Assembly: GCF_015319165.1 (NCBI RefSeq) | Contig: NZ_JADIVZ010000016.1 | Span: 1-64,000 of the forward strand | Source: Nocardioides acrostichi | GTDB taxonomy: Bacteria; Actinomycetota; Actinomycetes; Propionibacteriales; Nocardioidaceae | DNA: 64,000 nucleotides | Reading direction: 5' to 3' | Shown: in pieces, positions 1-8,037 of the stretch | How the letters are laid out: every line of letters starts with the position of its first letter | Position numbering within the stretch: the stretch's first letter is position 1 | Made by a program: the position numbers and the translations under genes | Notes under the pieces: generated by a model | The model's database searches: none | What the model was told of the DNA's origin: nothing | The model's input: only the letters and a program-made list of their open reading frames with translations

Positions 1-14
1 TGGGACAAGGCCAT
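1..14 (-). CDS. IS256-family transposase, first codons only (cut by window edge)
   Basis: Reading leftwards from 14, the codons give Met-Ala-Leu-Ser-(Gln), the usual opening of actinobacterial IS256-type (mutator) transposases. A strong ribosome binding site, GAAGGAG on the minus strand, lies at about 21-28, 7 bases before the ATG. Nothing more of the protein is in the window, so the call rests on four to five residues plus the ribosome binding site and remains tentative. If correct, the enzyme would catalyse copy-out transposition of the element whose end lies next to the tRNA-Glu gene. Confidence 0.45.
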
Positions 15-150
15 CGGTGGTTCTCCTTCAGTGCGTGACTTGGTCGTTTCACACCGAAGATTCCGCCGATGGCCGCCTACTTCACGCCACCACGCCGGTC
101 CTCAAACCCCACCACTCCACGGGACTCCTCCTGTCCGCGTGGGTGGGGCC
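1..150 (-). mobile_element. Probable terminal region of an IS256-type insertion sequence
   Basis: The transposase start at 14 faces left, so bases from about 15 to somewhere before the tRNA-Glu gene (153) should be the upstream non-coding end of the element. A short inverted repeat GGCCATCGG / CCGATGGCC lies at about 9-17 and 65-75. I cannot place the outer terminal repeat or a target duplication because the other end is outside the window. Everything here apart from the transposase start is inference. Confidence 0.35.
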
Positions 151-152
151 GG

Positions 153-233
153 GCCCCCATCGTCTAGCGGGCGGGTGGCCGAAGACCCCGCCCTTTCACG
201 GCGGTAGCGCCGGTTCGAATCCGGTTGAGGGTA
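153..233 (+). tRNA. tRNA-Glu (TTC), atypical D-loop
   Basis: Acceptor strand GCCCCCA (153-159), anticodon stem CCGCC/GGCGG around loop CTTTCAC (anticodon TTC), T-arm GCCGG-TTCGAAT-CCGGT, and discriminator A at 233 identify a glutamate tRNA. Two things are odd. The D-arm is about 8 bases longer than normal, as if GCGGGTGG had been inserted after AGCGG, giving 81 nt instead of about 73. The 3' acceptor strand TGAGGGT leaves a C-A mismatch. It may be a decaying extra copy or an unusual functional gene. It sits next to an insertion-sequence end. Confidence 0.7.
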
Positions 234-350
234 CGGTCACGGGCCTGCTCGACGCTCGTGCGGGTCGAGGTGGCCCGCGGAATTGGGAGCCTCGGAGTCG
301 GTGGGCTACAGTTCCCATCGCTTCGCCGGTGAGAGCCGGATGAGAGCAAT

Positions 351-424
351 GGCCCCGTAGCGCAGTTGGTTAGCGCGCCGCCCTGTCACGGCGGAGGCCG
401 CGGGTTCGAGTCCCGTCGGGGTCG
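351..424 (+). tRNA. tRNA-Asp (GTC)
   Basis: A canonical 74-nt cloverleaf: acceptor GGCCCCG (351-357) pairs with CGGGGTC (417-423), with G discriminator at 424. The D-loop contains AGTTGGTTAGCG, the anticodon loop is CTGTCAC with anticodon GTC, and the T-loop is TTCGAGT. CCA is not encoded. It lies 117 bases after the tRNA-Glu gene and is followed directly by a strong hairpin, so the two probably share a transcript. Confidence 0.95.
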
Positions 425-430
425 CCGTCC

Positions 431-461
431 ACAAGCCCAGGTCGCACAGACCTGGGCTTGT
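431..461 (+). terminator. Rho-independent-type terminator after tRNA-Asp
   Basis: A perfect 13-bp inverted repeat (arms 431-443 and 449-461, core AAGCCCAGGTC) with a 5-base loop GCACA starts 6 bases after the tRNA. The following TCTCGTTC is only weakly T-rich, as is usual in high-GC actinobacteria. Confidence 0.8.
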
Positions 462-483
462 CTCGTTCCGGCACCATGCAGCC

Positions 484-840
484 ATGCCGTGGGAGATGGA
501 CGCCGCCCGATTCGACGCCCTGGTCGACGAGGCGCTCGACGCTATCCCCGACGAGTTGGCCGCGCTGGTGCACAACGTGGTGGTGTTGGTGGCCGACGAG
601 CCCCCGCCCGAAGAGGCCGATGACCTGCTCGGACTCTACGAGGGCGTCGCACTCACCGAGCGGGGGCTCAACGAGGGCGGCGCGCTGCCCGACCGGATCT
701 TCCTCTTCCGCAGGCCCTTGATGGACTACTGCGATTCACTCGAGCAGCTGGTCGAGGAGATCCGGGTGACCGTCGTGCACGAGATCGCCCACCACTTCGG
801 CATCGACGACGACCGGCTGCACGCCCTCGGCTACGGGTGA
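484..840 (+). CDS. Zincin-like metallopeptidase family protein (DUF1025/Zincin_1)
   Basis: A 118-residue protein ending in a metal-site motif, HEIAHHFG followed by IDDDRLHALGYG. H99, E100 and H103 form the HExxH zinc site, and the GIDD segment supplies the third ligand (D108 region) as in the minimal-zincin family typified by TTHA0227. These small cytoplasmic proteins have no settled substrate. The size matches the family (110-140 residues). There is no signal peptide. The ATG at 484 was chosen because the nearby ATG at 476 is out of frame. It stands alone behind the tRNA terminator and converges on the next gene with a 14-base gap. Confidence 0.85.
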   Translation: MPWEMDAARFDALVDEALDAIPDELAALVHNVVVLVADEPPPEEADDLLGLYEGVALTERGLNEGGALPDRIFLFRRPLMDYCDSLEQLVEEIRVTVVHEIAHHFGIDDDRLHALGYG

Positions 841-854
841 GACCTCATGCCAGG

Positions 855-1847
855 TCAGCAGGCGCTGGCGTGGGGGTCGGTGACCGGCACCTGCCACGGG
901 GCGGCGGGGTGGCCTGCGGCCTGCTGGGCGAACTGGTCGAGGTACCAGTCCTGGAACTCGCACAGCTGGTCGTCACGATGCAAGGTGAGCAGCTCTTCTT
1001 GGCGGCAGAAGTCGTCGGCCTTGTCGAGGAGGTCGGCGGCCTGCCGGGCGGCGAGTGCGCTGCCGCGCGAGACGACCACGGAGAGATCGAGGCCGCGACC
1101 GGCCGCCGAGAGACTGACGGCGTCGATGTAGCGAGACTCGGTGAGCGGCACCAGCAGCGGGAAGAGATCGGCGAGCGTGGCCGCGGCGGGGTAGGCGTTG
1201 CCGTAGGAGAAGCCCAGCAGCCGCACCTCGCGACGCAACTCGCGCACGTGGCGTTGAAGCCTCTCGACCAGGTAGCCGGGCGCGCCGAGCAGGTGCACCG
1301 TGACCGGGTCGTCGATGGTCTCCGCACGGGGGAGGTCGAGATCACTGACGACGCCGGCGACCCCTTCGTCCTCGGCGAACTGTGTTGCCGGGGAGAACCA
1401 GACGACCTTACCGTCCTCCTCGATGTCGGCTCCCCAGGCCTCGGAGCAGCGGGCGACCATGTCGAGTCCACGCCCGACGGTGGCCAGGGCGAAGGCCCCG
1501 GCCTCGAGCCCCTCGAGGTCCAGGTCGTCGAGAACGGTGTCGAGATCGACATTCCCGGGGCGGTGGTCGCCGGCGGAGGTGCCGCGGCTGTGCGGCATCA
1601 CGGGACGCTCCGGGGAGGCGTCGCGGACCTCGATGCGGGGGTGCTCCCGCGTGCCGCGCACGGCCACCTGGATCGGGGCGGAACCGTGCAGCAGGGCGTT
1701 GGTGACGAGTTCGGAGACGCCGAGTTCGGCGGTCTCGGTGAGGTCGTCGCGTCCCATCTCGGCCACCGTGCCCACCACCCACCTGCGGGCGTCGGCGACG
1801 ACCCGGGGGCCGGCGCCGAGCGCCAGCACGGGTCGGCTCAGTGACAC
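855..1847 (-). CDS. RsbW-like ATP-binding protein (HATPase_c_2) with C-terminal extension
   Basis: The N-terminal about 145 residues form a GHKL ATPase of the anti-sigma/RsbW type: N-box ELVTNALLHG at 46-55, a VRDASPE segment (74-80) and the G-box GRGLDMVAR near 125-133. The remaining about 180 residues are a helical region of no known function, which makes the protein (330 residues) over twice the size of plain RsbW kinases. Such proteins usually bind or phosphorylate an anti-anti-sigma partner. No sigma or STAS gene is adjacent, so the partner is unknown. It starts at GTG. It is divergent from ndh across a 292-base gap. Confidence 0.7.
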   Translation of the reverse strand: MSLSRPVLALGAGPRVVADARRWVVGTVAEMGRDDLTETAELGVSELVTNALLHGSAPIQVAVRGTREHPRIEVRDASPERPVMPHSRGTSAGDHRPGNVDLDTVLDDLDLEGLEAGAFALATVGRGLDMVARCSEAWGADIEEDGKVVWFSPATQFAEDEGVAGVVSDLDLPRAETIDDPVTVHLLGAPGYLVERLQRHVRELRREVRLLGFSYGNAYPAAATLADLFPLLVPLTESRYIDAVSLSAAGRGLDLSVVVSRGSALAARQAADLLDKADDFCRQEELLTLHRDDQLCEFQDWYLDQFAQQAAGHPAAPWQVPVTDPHASAC

Positions 1848-2139
1848 GTCGTGACCCCCATGGTGCGGGTGTGGTGCGGAAGGTGAAGCAGGCCGGCAGT
1901 CGTCCGGCCTGACAACACACCAAACTTTGTCTACCCCTAGGTGTCGAGCAGCAAACGCCGCACTTGCGGACTTTTGCCCAATTCGTGACCTGCGCTCGGG
2001 GCCGGTCCAGACCAGGGTGTGAGCGAGTCGACGTCCGCTCGGGTTTGGCCCTCATGCCCCCGCTCGGGCGAGACTGGGGGCTTGGGAAGCGGGCGAATGC
2101 GGAGTGGCCGCGAGGGGCCGCCGCAGTGAGGAGCAAGTG
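1848..2139. other. Divergent intergenic region with a hairpin
   Basis: This gap separates the RsbW-like gene from ndh and should hold both promoters. A perfect hairpin CAGGCCGG/CCGGCCTG with a 7-base loop lies at 1889-1911. The stretch 1912-1980 is relatively AT-rich for this genome. I see no clear Rex-type operator even though NDH-2 genes are common Rex targets. The ribosome binding site for ndh, AGGAG, is at 2129-2133. Confidence 0.4.
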
Positions 2140-3615
2140 ATGTCCGAGGCAGGCCAGCAGGGAGCACCCCACCGAGTGGTCGTGATCGGCTCGGGCTTCG
2201 GTGGTCTCTTCGGCACCAAGGCCCTGCGGCGCTCCGACGTCGAAGTCACGATGATCGCCAAGACCACCCACCACCTCTTCCAGCCGCTGCTCTACCAGGT
2301 CGCGACCGGGATCCTCTCCGAGGGCGAGATCGCACCACCGACGCGGGAGGTGCTCAGCGGCCAGCGCAACGCGCGGGTGCTCCTCGGCGAGGTGACCCAC
2401 ATCGACCTCGAGCGGCGACTGGTCACCTCTCAGGTGCTCGGTCGCCACAACGTCACGCCCTACGACTCGCTCATCGTGGCGGCGGGCGCCGGGCAGAGCT
2501 ACTTCGGCAACGACCAGTTCGCCGAGTTCGCGCCCGGCATGAAGAGTGTCGACGACGCGCTTGAGCTGCGCGGCCGCATCTTCGGCGCCTTCGAGCTCGC
2601 CGAACTGGGCGCCGCCCGCGGTGAGGACGTCGACCATCTGCTCACGTTCGTCGTCGTCGGCGCCGGTCCCACCGGGGTCGAGATGGCCGGCCAGATCGCG
2701 GAGCTGGCCCGTCGCACGCTGCGCCACGACTTCCGCGCCATCAACACCCGCACCGCTCGTGTCGTCCTCGTCGACGCGGCGGGTCAGGTGCTCCCGCCGT
2801 TCGGGGCGCGCTTGGGCGAGAAGACCAAGAAGGCGCTGGAGGGCCTCGGCGTCGAGGTGCGGCTCGGGGCGATGGTGACCGACCTCGACGAGCGCACCCT
2901 CACGATGAAGTACAAGGACGGCACCGTCGAGACCCTCGATTCGGTCACCAAGATCTGGGCCGCCGGCGTGCAGGGCAGCCCGCTGGGTCGCACGCTGGCC
3001 GAGCAGACCGGTGCGCCGCTGGACCGGGCCGGCCGCATCGGCGTCAACCCCGACCTCACGCTGCCCGGCTACCCCGAGGTGTTCGTCGTCGGCGACATGA
3101 TCGCCCTCGACAACCTGCCCGGCGTGGCGCAGGTGGCGATCCAGGGTGCCAAGTACGCCGCCAAGGAGATCGACGGGCGGCTGCGCGACAAGCCGGCCCA
3201 GGCGCCGTTCCACTACTTCGACAAGGGCTCGATGGCCACCATCAGCCGGTTCCGGGCCGTCGCGATGGTCGGCAGGCTGCGCCTCACCGGCTTCGTTGCC
3301 TGGCTGATGTGGCTCGCGGTGCACCTCGTGTACATCACGGGGTTCAAGAACCGGGTCACCGCCGTGCTGCACTGGCTGGTCTCGTTCCTGGGCCGCGGCC
3401 GGTCGGAGCGCACCGCCACCGAGCAGCAGATCTTCGCCCGCGCCGCCCTCGAGCGGCTCGAAAGAGGTGCCTCCGACCTGGTCTCCGACCCGGGGGCCTA
3501 CGCCGACAAGCGCGCTGCTGACGAGTCCGAGCGGCGCGCCGCCTTGGAGTCCCGCGCCCTCGAGGAGGCCCGGCTCACCGACGCCGGCGAGCGGGGCGTC
3601 AAGGTCGGGGACTGA
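2140..3615 (+). CDS. ndh: Type II NADH dehydrogenase (NDH-2)
   Basis: This non-proton-pumping respiratory NADH:menaquinone oxidoreductase has 491 residues. The FAD-binding Rossmann motif VVVIGSGFGG is near residues 13-22 and the NADH-binding VVVGAGPTGVEMAG near 170-185. A second FAD contact motif, VFVVGDM, lies near 315-320. A hydrophobic membrane-anchoring stretch near 385-420 (GFVAWLMWLAVHLVY, then a GFKNR turn) is typical of actinobacterial NDH-2. The start at 2140 was chosen over an in-frame upstream GTG/ATG because AGGAG lies 6 bases before it. It feeds the menaquinone pool made by the men genes further along the window. Confidence 0.93.
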   Translation: MSEAGQQGAPHRVVVIGSGFGGLFGTKALRRSDVEVTMIAKTTHHLFQPLLYQVATGILSEGEIAPPTREVLSGQRNARVLLGEVTHIDLERRLVTSQVLGRHNVTPYDSLIVAAGAGQSYFGNDQFAEFAPGMKSVDDALELRGRIFGAFELAELGAARGEDVDHLLTFVVVGAGPTGVEMAGQIAELARRTLRHDFRAINTRTARVVLVDAAGQVLPPFGARLGEKTKKALEGLGVEVRLGAMVTDLDERTLTMKYKDGTVETLDSVTKIWAAGVQGSPLGRTLAEQTGAPLDRAGRIGVNPDLTLPGYPEVFVVGDMIALDNLPGVAQVAIQGAKYAAKEIDGRLRDKPAQAPFHYFDKGSMATISRFRAVAMVGRLRLTGFVAWLMWLAVHLVYITGFKNRVTAVLHWLVSFLGRGRSERTATEQQIFARAALERLERGASDLVSDPGAYADKRAADESERRAALESRALEEARLTDAGERGVKVGD

Positions 3616-3634
3616 GGTGTGGGCCGGGGCCGGT

Positions 3635-3714
3635 GGGCGAATTCACCGGACGTCCGGCGAATTCGCCCCTGGGACGGCGAAGTTTCACCGTCCCAGGGGG
3701 AGAAACGCCGTCCG
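3635..3714 (+). repeat. Composite palindromic element, copy 1
   Basis: About 80 bp with three parts. Part A is a 34-bp palindrome (3635-3668, one mismatched pair) centred on CACCGGACGTCCGG. Part B is a hairpin with 12-bp arms (3666-3677 and 3688-3699, CCCCTGGGACGG/CCGTCCCAGGGG). Part C is a CGCCGTCCG tail (3706-3714) which could also pair with the B strand. The order here is A-B-C. It fills the convergent gap between ndh and the thioesterase gene and may act as a bidirectional terminator. Related copies are at 21844, 23023, 26717 and 51129. Confidence 0.9.
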
Positions 3715-3732
3715 ACCTTCCGGGGAGGTGGG

Positions 3733-4389
3733 TCAGTCCGGTGGGGCGGGGGTGTCGGATCCGCGGGGTGTCCGGGGCTGAATGAAGAGTCCTTCGGCCT
3801 CGACGGTGACACCCTCGGGACCGATCAGATGGCCGCGGCACCAGGTTTTGCGGTCCTCGTGCCGGTCGACCCAGGCCTCGCCGCGTAGCGGGCCGAGCGG
3901 CGTGGGGGCGCGGTAGGTGAGCGTGAGCGTGGCGGTCATGCCGGCGCGCTGGGCGCACCCGGCGGACTCGCCGAGCAGTTGGTCGAGGAGTAGCGAGCAG
4001 ATGCCGCCGTGCACGAGTCCGGGTGGTCCCTCGTAGGCGGCGCCGAGCTCGAAGTCCGCCCAGACCTCGCCCGTGGCGTCGGGGTGCCAGTGCACCCGCA
4101 GCGGCGGGGCGATGGCGTTGCGGACGCCGACCACCGAGTTGCCCCAGGCGCGGCTGCGGCGCGACGAGGTGTAGCGCACGCCGTACGCGCCGGGGATCTG
4201 CCGCTCGCGCAGGCGCGCCACGATCGCCTCAAGCTCGACCTGGACGCCGTGGATCTCTGCCTCGCCGACCTCGGTGCGGATGCCGGCGTCGACGAGGTCG
4301 CGCAGCACGTCGGTGAACGGGCCGTAGAGGTCGCGCTGGCGGTCCAGCTCCTCGTCGGAGATGTCCTCGGGGTGGAAGCCGTTCATCAT
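3733..4389 (-). CDS. PaaI/YdiI-type hotdog thioesterase
   Basis: A 218-residue acyl-CoA thioesterase-like protein. The hotdog signature, GPPGLVHGGICSLLLDQLLG near residues 118-137, carries the conserved HGG of the PaaI family and a downstream Asp. A following TLTYRAPTPLGPL strand is typical of the fold. The N-terminal about 60 residues form a helical extension not present in minimal PaaI enzymes. The substrate is unknown. It converges on ndh across a palindromic element, and a 55-base gap separates it from the next upstream gene on the same strand. Tandem ATG codons at the start make the first residue uncertain by one. Confidence 0.8.
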   Translation of the reverse strand: MMNGFHPEDISDEELDRQRDLYGPFTDVLRDLVDAGIRTEVGEAEIHGVQVELEAIVARLRERQIPGAYGVRYTSSRRSRAWGNSVVGVRNAIAPPLRVHWHPDATGEVWADFELGAAYEGPPGLVHGGICSLLLDQLLGESAGCAQRAGMTATLTLTYRAPTPLGPLRGEAWVDRHEDRKTWCRGHLIGPEGVTVEAEGLFIQPRTPRGSDTPAPPD

Positions 4390-4444
4390 CCGGCCGATGC
4401 TAGAGCACCACGGTAGAACACGTTCCAGTTCTGGCTGTGGCCGG

Positions 4445-5287
4445 TCAGAGATCCGGGTGGTAGTAGCGCAGCGCCTCGACGAATCGGCGTCCGTCGACCA
4501 TGGAACCGTCGATGCGGAACGGTCCCTGGCCGCGGCGCTGCACCATGAGCGCCCACCCGTGGCGGCCCGGCCGGCCGAGCTGCTCGAAACGTGCCGTGGC
4601 GGCGTCGAACTCGTGGTGCTCGTTTCCTTGGTCGACGAGTAGTCGCGAGCCGCGCAGGCTGACCTGGGCCGGCGTCGACCCGGCGCGTACTGCCCAGACC
4701 ACGGCCGTGGTGAAGGTCAGGACGGCGGCCAGCGTCAGGTCGAGCTGGCTGCGCGTGACGTAGGTGAGCCGGGCGTACCAGATCGTCGCCACGGCGCCGG
4801 CCAGCACCACGAGCCCGGCCAGGGTGCGCCCGCCCGTGCGCGGCTTGAACGTGATGTCGGGGGCTCCGGGGCCGGCGGGTCGCGCCGCGGCTGCCGCCTG
4901 CTCCCTGGCCGCGCGCGCCTGGGGCGAGTGGTAGCCGTGCCCAGCGACGTGGGTGTCCCGTTCGTCGGCGCTGCCTCGTTTGCCAGTGGGGTCATCGACC
5001 GGCCTCACGGTGGCCGAGGTTCCCACCGCGGTGGCGACCGTGGAGCTCAGCAGGCTCCACATCGGCCCGAGGCCGGTCCGCGCGCGGGTGGACAGCGCCG
5101 GCCGAGTGGTCGGGCTCTGTGGGGTGGCCGGGGCCGATCGCGCCGAGGGAGAAGGCGTGGAACCACCCGCGTGGTGGTCCAGCCAGCGCGCCATCAGCGC
5201 GTCGCCGTCCGAGGAGTCGGACTGGCGCCGGGGCTGCGCCGGGGCATGGCTCCGCCCGCGCACGTCGCGCCGGTTGGTGGAGTCCAC
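4445..5287 (-). CDS. Hypothetical membrane protein
   Basis: A 280-residue protein of unknown function. The first about 140 residues are low-complexity, rich in Ser, Arg and Pro. Two transmembrane helices follow near residues 156-172 (LAGLVVLAGAVATIWYA) and 182-200 (LTLAAVLTFTTAVVWAV). The last about 75 residues look like a small cytoplasmic beta domain (VSLRGSRLLVDQG to FRIDGSMVDGRRF), reminiscent of PH-like domains in actinobacterial membrane proteins. The GTG start at 5287 has no convincing ribosome binding site, so a later start such as the Met at residue 32 is possible. Confidence 0.6.
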   Translation of the reverse strand: MDSTNRRDVRGRSHAPAQPRRQSDSSDGDALMARWLDHHAGGSTPSPSARSAPATPQSPTTRPALSTRARTGLGPMWSLLSSTVATAVGTSATVRPVDDPTGKRGSADERDTHVAGHGYHSPQARAAREQAAAAARPAGPGAPDITFKPRTGGRTLAGLVVLAGAVATIWYARLTYVTRSQLDLTLAAVLTFTTAVVWAVRAGSTPAQVSLRGSRLLVDQGNEHHEFDAATARFEQLGRPGRHGWALMVQRRGQGPFRIDGSMVDGRRFVEALRYYHPDL

Positions 5288-5337
5288 GAGGTGATCATCG
5301 GCAGGTCGGCCCGAGATCTCAGCGAGTTGCCCGACCT

Positions 5338-6042
5338 TTAACCCGGATCTCGGCCCGGATCGGGCAGCTGGTCCAGGCTGTCGCGGACGGCGACCAGCAC
5401 CTCCTCGACCGGTGCGCCGTGGCGCAGCACGACGACGGCGGACCCCGGCGTGGCGCCGTCCGGGCGAGCTGGGGGGATGGCGGTGTCGAGGGCGCGCTCG
5501 AGCTCGGCGTGGGCGCCGGCGGCGTCGATCGAGCCCCGCAGCCAGCGGCGCAGCACGTGGTTGTGAGCCGACGTGACGGCCACGCCGAGCAGTTCGGCGC
5601 GCAGGTCGTCGCCGTCCTGCTCGTTGGTCCAGCCGCGCAGCGCCTCGCGGAAGACCCGCTGGTAGCGCGCGGTGACGATGAGCTCGCGGTCACGCAGGGC
5701 GGGTACGGAGCGCAGCAGGCGGTAGCGGGTGCGGGCCAGCTCGCCCTCCGCGAGATAGTGCTCGAGCACGATGCGCGACCCGTCGCGCAGGGCGACGTCG
5801 ACCGTTGCGCGGGTGGGGCGCCCGGAGCGCAGGCTCGCGAGTCGGGTGCGCACCTGGCCGAGCAGCTCGTCGTGGTCGGGGAGCACGACGTCGTCCTTGG
5901 TGGCGAAGGCACGGAAGAACGTGGTGCGGCCGACGCCGGCAGCGGTCGCGATGTCGCCGACCGTGGTCGCCTCGTAGCCGCGCTCCTCGAACAGAGCGAA
6001 GGCCGCCTCGCGCAAGCGCTCTCGGGGAGTGCTGTCGGGCAT
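5338..6042 (-). CDS. TetR-family transcriptional regulator
   Basis: A 234-residue one-component repressor. The N-terminal helix-turn-helix runs from RERLREAAFALFEERGYEAT through VGDIATAAGVGRTTFFRAF (about residues 5-50), classic TetR. The C-terminal helical ligand domain does not identify the effector. The ATG at 6042 was chosen because GGAGG lies 5 bases upstream on the coding strand; an in-frame ATG at 6069 has none. It is divergent from an acyl-CoA dehydrogenase gene across a 75-base gap containing an overlapping GTAC palindrome, so the pair is probably a regulator and its target, with an acyl-CoA as a plausible ligand. Confidence 0.88.
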   Translation of the reverse strand: MPDSTPRERLREAAFALFEERGYEATTVGDIATAAGVGRTTFFRAFATKDDVVLPDHDELLGQVRTRLASLRSGRPTRATVDVALRDGSRIVLEHYLAEGELARTRYRLLRSVPALRDRELIVTARYQRVFREALRGWTNEQDGDDLRAELLGVAVTSAHNHVLRRWLRGSIDAAGAHAELERALDTAIPPARPDGATPGSAVVVLRHGAPVEEVLVAVRDSLDQLPDPGRDPG

Positions 6043-6079
6043 GCGGACCTCCACGCGTTTGGATGACACTGAATCCCGA

Positions 6080-6098
6080 GAGTACGGTACTCAGTACC
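6080..6098. promoter_or_regulatory. Candidate TetR operator
   Basis: Two overlapping palindromes, GAGTAC-G-GTACTC (6080-6092) and GGTAC-TCA-GTACC (6086-6098), put three GTAC cores into 19 bp of the gap between the TetR gene and the acyl-CoA dehydrogenase gene. Position and symmetry suggest an autoregulatory operator for both genes. Confidence 0.6.
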
Positions 6099-6117
6099 AG
6101 CCACCGAGAGGATCGCC

Positions 6118-7287
6118 GTGACCGACATGCCGATGTACGCGCTCAGTGAGGAGCACCAGGCGATCCGCGAAGCCGTGCGTGATCTGTGCGAGGCGAAGGT
6201 GGCGCCGTACGCGGCCGAGGTCGACGAGGAGGCCCGCTACCCGCGCGAGGCCGCCGAGGCGCTGACCAGCGCCGACTTCCACGCCCCGCACGTGCCCGAG
6301 GAGTACGGCGGAGCCGGGGCGGACGCGCTGGCCACGGTGCTGGTGATCGAGGAGGTCGCTCGCGCGTGCGCGTCGTCGTCCCTCATTCCGGCGGTCAACA
6401 AGCTGGGGTCGCTGCCGGTCATGCTGAGCGGGTCGGAGGAGCTCAAGAAGCACTACCTCGGTGCGCTCGCGCGTGGCGAGGGCGGCTTCTCCTACTGCCT
6501 CTCCGAACCCGAGGCGGGCTCGGATGCGGTGTCGATGAAGACCAAAGCCGTGCGCGACGGCGAGGAGTGGGTGCTGAGTGGCACCAAGCGCTGGATCACC
6601 AACGCGGGCGAGTCGGAGTTCTACACCGTCATGGCCGTGACCGACCCCGACGCGCGGTCGAAGGGCATCTCGGCGTTCGTGGTGGAGAGGTCCGACGAGG
6701 GTGTCTCGTTCGGGGCGCCGGAGAAGAAGCTCGGCATCAAGGGGTCCCCGACGCGCGAGGTCTACCTCGACAACGTGCGCATCCCGGCTGATCGGATGAT
6801 CGGCGAGGAGGGCTCCGGATTCGCCACCGCCATGAAGACCCTCGACCACACACGCGTGACGATCGCGGCACAGGCCGTCGGCATCGCTCAGGGCGCCCTC
6901 GACTACGCGCTCGGCTACGCCCAGGAGCGGCAGCAGTTCGGCAAGCCGATCAGCGACTTCCAAGGGCTCCAGTTCATGCTCGCCGACATGGGCATGAAGG
7001 TCGAGGCCGCCCGTCAGCTCACCTACGCCGCCGCCGGTCGCTCCGAGCGCGGCGACGCCGACCTCACCTTCTTCGGAGCCGCCGCCAAGGCGTTCGCCTC
7101 CGACACCGCCATGGCCGTCACCGTCGACGCGGTGCAGATCCTCGGGGGGTACGGCTTCACTCGCGACTACCCCGTGGAGCGGATGATGCGCGACGCCAAG
7201 ATCACCCAGATCTACGAGGGCACCAACCAGGTGCAGCGGATCGTCATGGCACGCCAACTGCTGGCCGGGGTGCAGAGCCAGCTCTGA
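6118..7287 (+). CDS. Acyl-CoA dehydrogenase
   Basis: A 389-residue FAD-dependent flavoenzyme that introduces the 2,3-double bond in acyl-CoA during beta-oxidation or branched-chain catabolism, passing electrons to ETF. It shows the standard signatures: YCLSEPEAGSD near 125-135, the flavin/substrate stretch around KRWITNAG near 157-165, QQFGKPI near 280 and the C-terminal QILGGYGFTRDYPVERMMRD. The catalytic base is in IYEGTNQ, Glu at about 367, as in short/medium/isovaleryl-type enzymes. The GTG start follows GAGAGGA. The chain-length class cannot be fixed from sequence alone. Confidence 0.93.
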   Translation: MTDMPMYALSEEHQAIREAVRDLCEAKVAPYAAEVDEEARYPREAAEALTSADFHAPHVPEEYGGAGADALATVLVIEEVARACASSSLIPAVNKLGSLPVMLSGSEELKKHYLGALARGEGGFSYCLSEPEAGSDAVSMKTKAVRDGEEWVLSGTKRWITNAGESEFYTVMAVTDPDARSKGISAFVVERSDEGVSFGAPEKKLGIKGSPTREVYLDNVRIPADRMIGEEGSGFATAMKTLDHTRVTIAAQAVGIAQGALDYALGYAQERQQFGKPISDFQGLQFMLADMGMKVEAARQLTYAAAGRSERGDADLTFFGAAAKAFASDTAMAVTVDAVQILGGYGFTRDYPVERMMRDAKITQIYEGTNQVQRIVMARQLLAGVQSQL

Positions 7288-7297
7288 GGCAGAGCGG

Positions 7298-8017
7298 TCA
7301 GTCGGGTTCGGGTGGCCGGGTGATCGGGGGGTTGAGGGTGGACGCCGGCCCGCGGCGGAAGAGCGCGGCCGGACGACCGCCGTCCCTCGTGGTGGTGGTG
7401 CCGACCGGGTCGAGGAACCCGCGCGCACCGGTGACCTTGCGGTGGAAGTTGCGGGCGTCGAGCCGCACTCCCCAGACGGCGTCGTAGACCCGGCGGAGCT
7501 CGCCGACGGTGAACTCCTCCTCGCAGAAGGCCGCCGCCAGTGCGGAGTACTCGAGCTTGGCGCGGGCTCGCTCGACCCCGTCGCGCAGGATCCGGGCGTG
7601 GTCGAAGGCGAGGGGCTCGGCGGTGGAGCCGTCGTCGGTGACGGGGAGCCAGGCGACCTCGGCGGCATCGCCGCCGGCGCGCATCGCCTCCGGCGGCGCA
7701 TCGTCTGCGGGGACGAGGGCTAGGTGGGCCACGCTGACCACGCGCCCGCGCGGGTCGCGCGCCGGGTCTGAGTAGCTGGCCAGCTGCTCGAGGTGCACGC
7801 GCGACCCGAGCCCGGTTTCCTCGGCCAGCTCGCGCTCGGCGGCTCGCTGCGCGCTCTCGCCCTCGCGGACGAACCCGCCCGGCAGCGCCCAGCGGCCGAT
7901 GAACGGCGCCTCGGCGCGCCGGACGGCGAGCACGTGCAGCGAGCCGTCGACGAGGGTGAGCACGACGAGGTCGGCGGCCAGGGCCACGGGCACGACGGCA
8001 TCCGGGAGGCCAGGCAT
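7298..8017 (-). CDS. NrtR-like NUDIX-domain transcriptional regulator
   Basis: A 239-residue protein. A NUDIX box lies at residues 47-69 (from GGFVREGE to AEETG), with RELAEE intact. A C-terminal winged-helix region of about 75 residues follows (FTVGELRRVYDAVWG to RNFHRKVTGARGFL). This layout is that of NrtR, a repressor of NAD-metabolism genes whose NUDIX domain senses ADP-ribose or related nucleotides. It is divergent from an SPFH gene and a NAD-kinase-like gene, with two matching palindromes between them, so it probably controls that pair. It converges on the acyl-CoA dehydrogenase gene with a 10-base gap. Confidence 0.8.
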   Translation of the reverse strand: MPGLPDAVVPVALAADLVVLTLVDGSLHVLAVRRAEAPFIGRWALPGGFVREGESAQRAAERELAEETGLGSRVHLEQLASYSDPARDPRGRVVSVAHLALVPADDAPPEAMRAGGDAAEVAWLPVTDDGSTAEPLAFDHARILRDGVERARAKLEYSALAAAFCEEEFTVGELRRVYDAVWGVRLDARNFHRKVTGARGFLDPVGTTTTRDGGRPAALFRRGPASTLNPPITRPPEPD

Positions 8018-8037
8018 GGTGTCAGGCTAACGCTAAT

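Noticed and set aside
1848..2139. Rex operator before ndh
   Set aside because: NDH-2 genes are frequent Rex targets, but no TTGTGAA/TTCACAA-like dyad was found in this gap.
1408..3372. A 654-codon minus-strand open frame opposite ndh
   Set aside because: It is the antisense of clearly coding ndh and part of the RsbW-like gene; its composition (Arg/His/Gly-rich) is typical of high-GC shadow frames.
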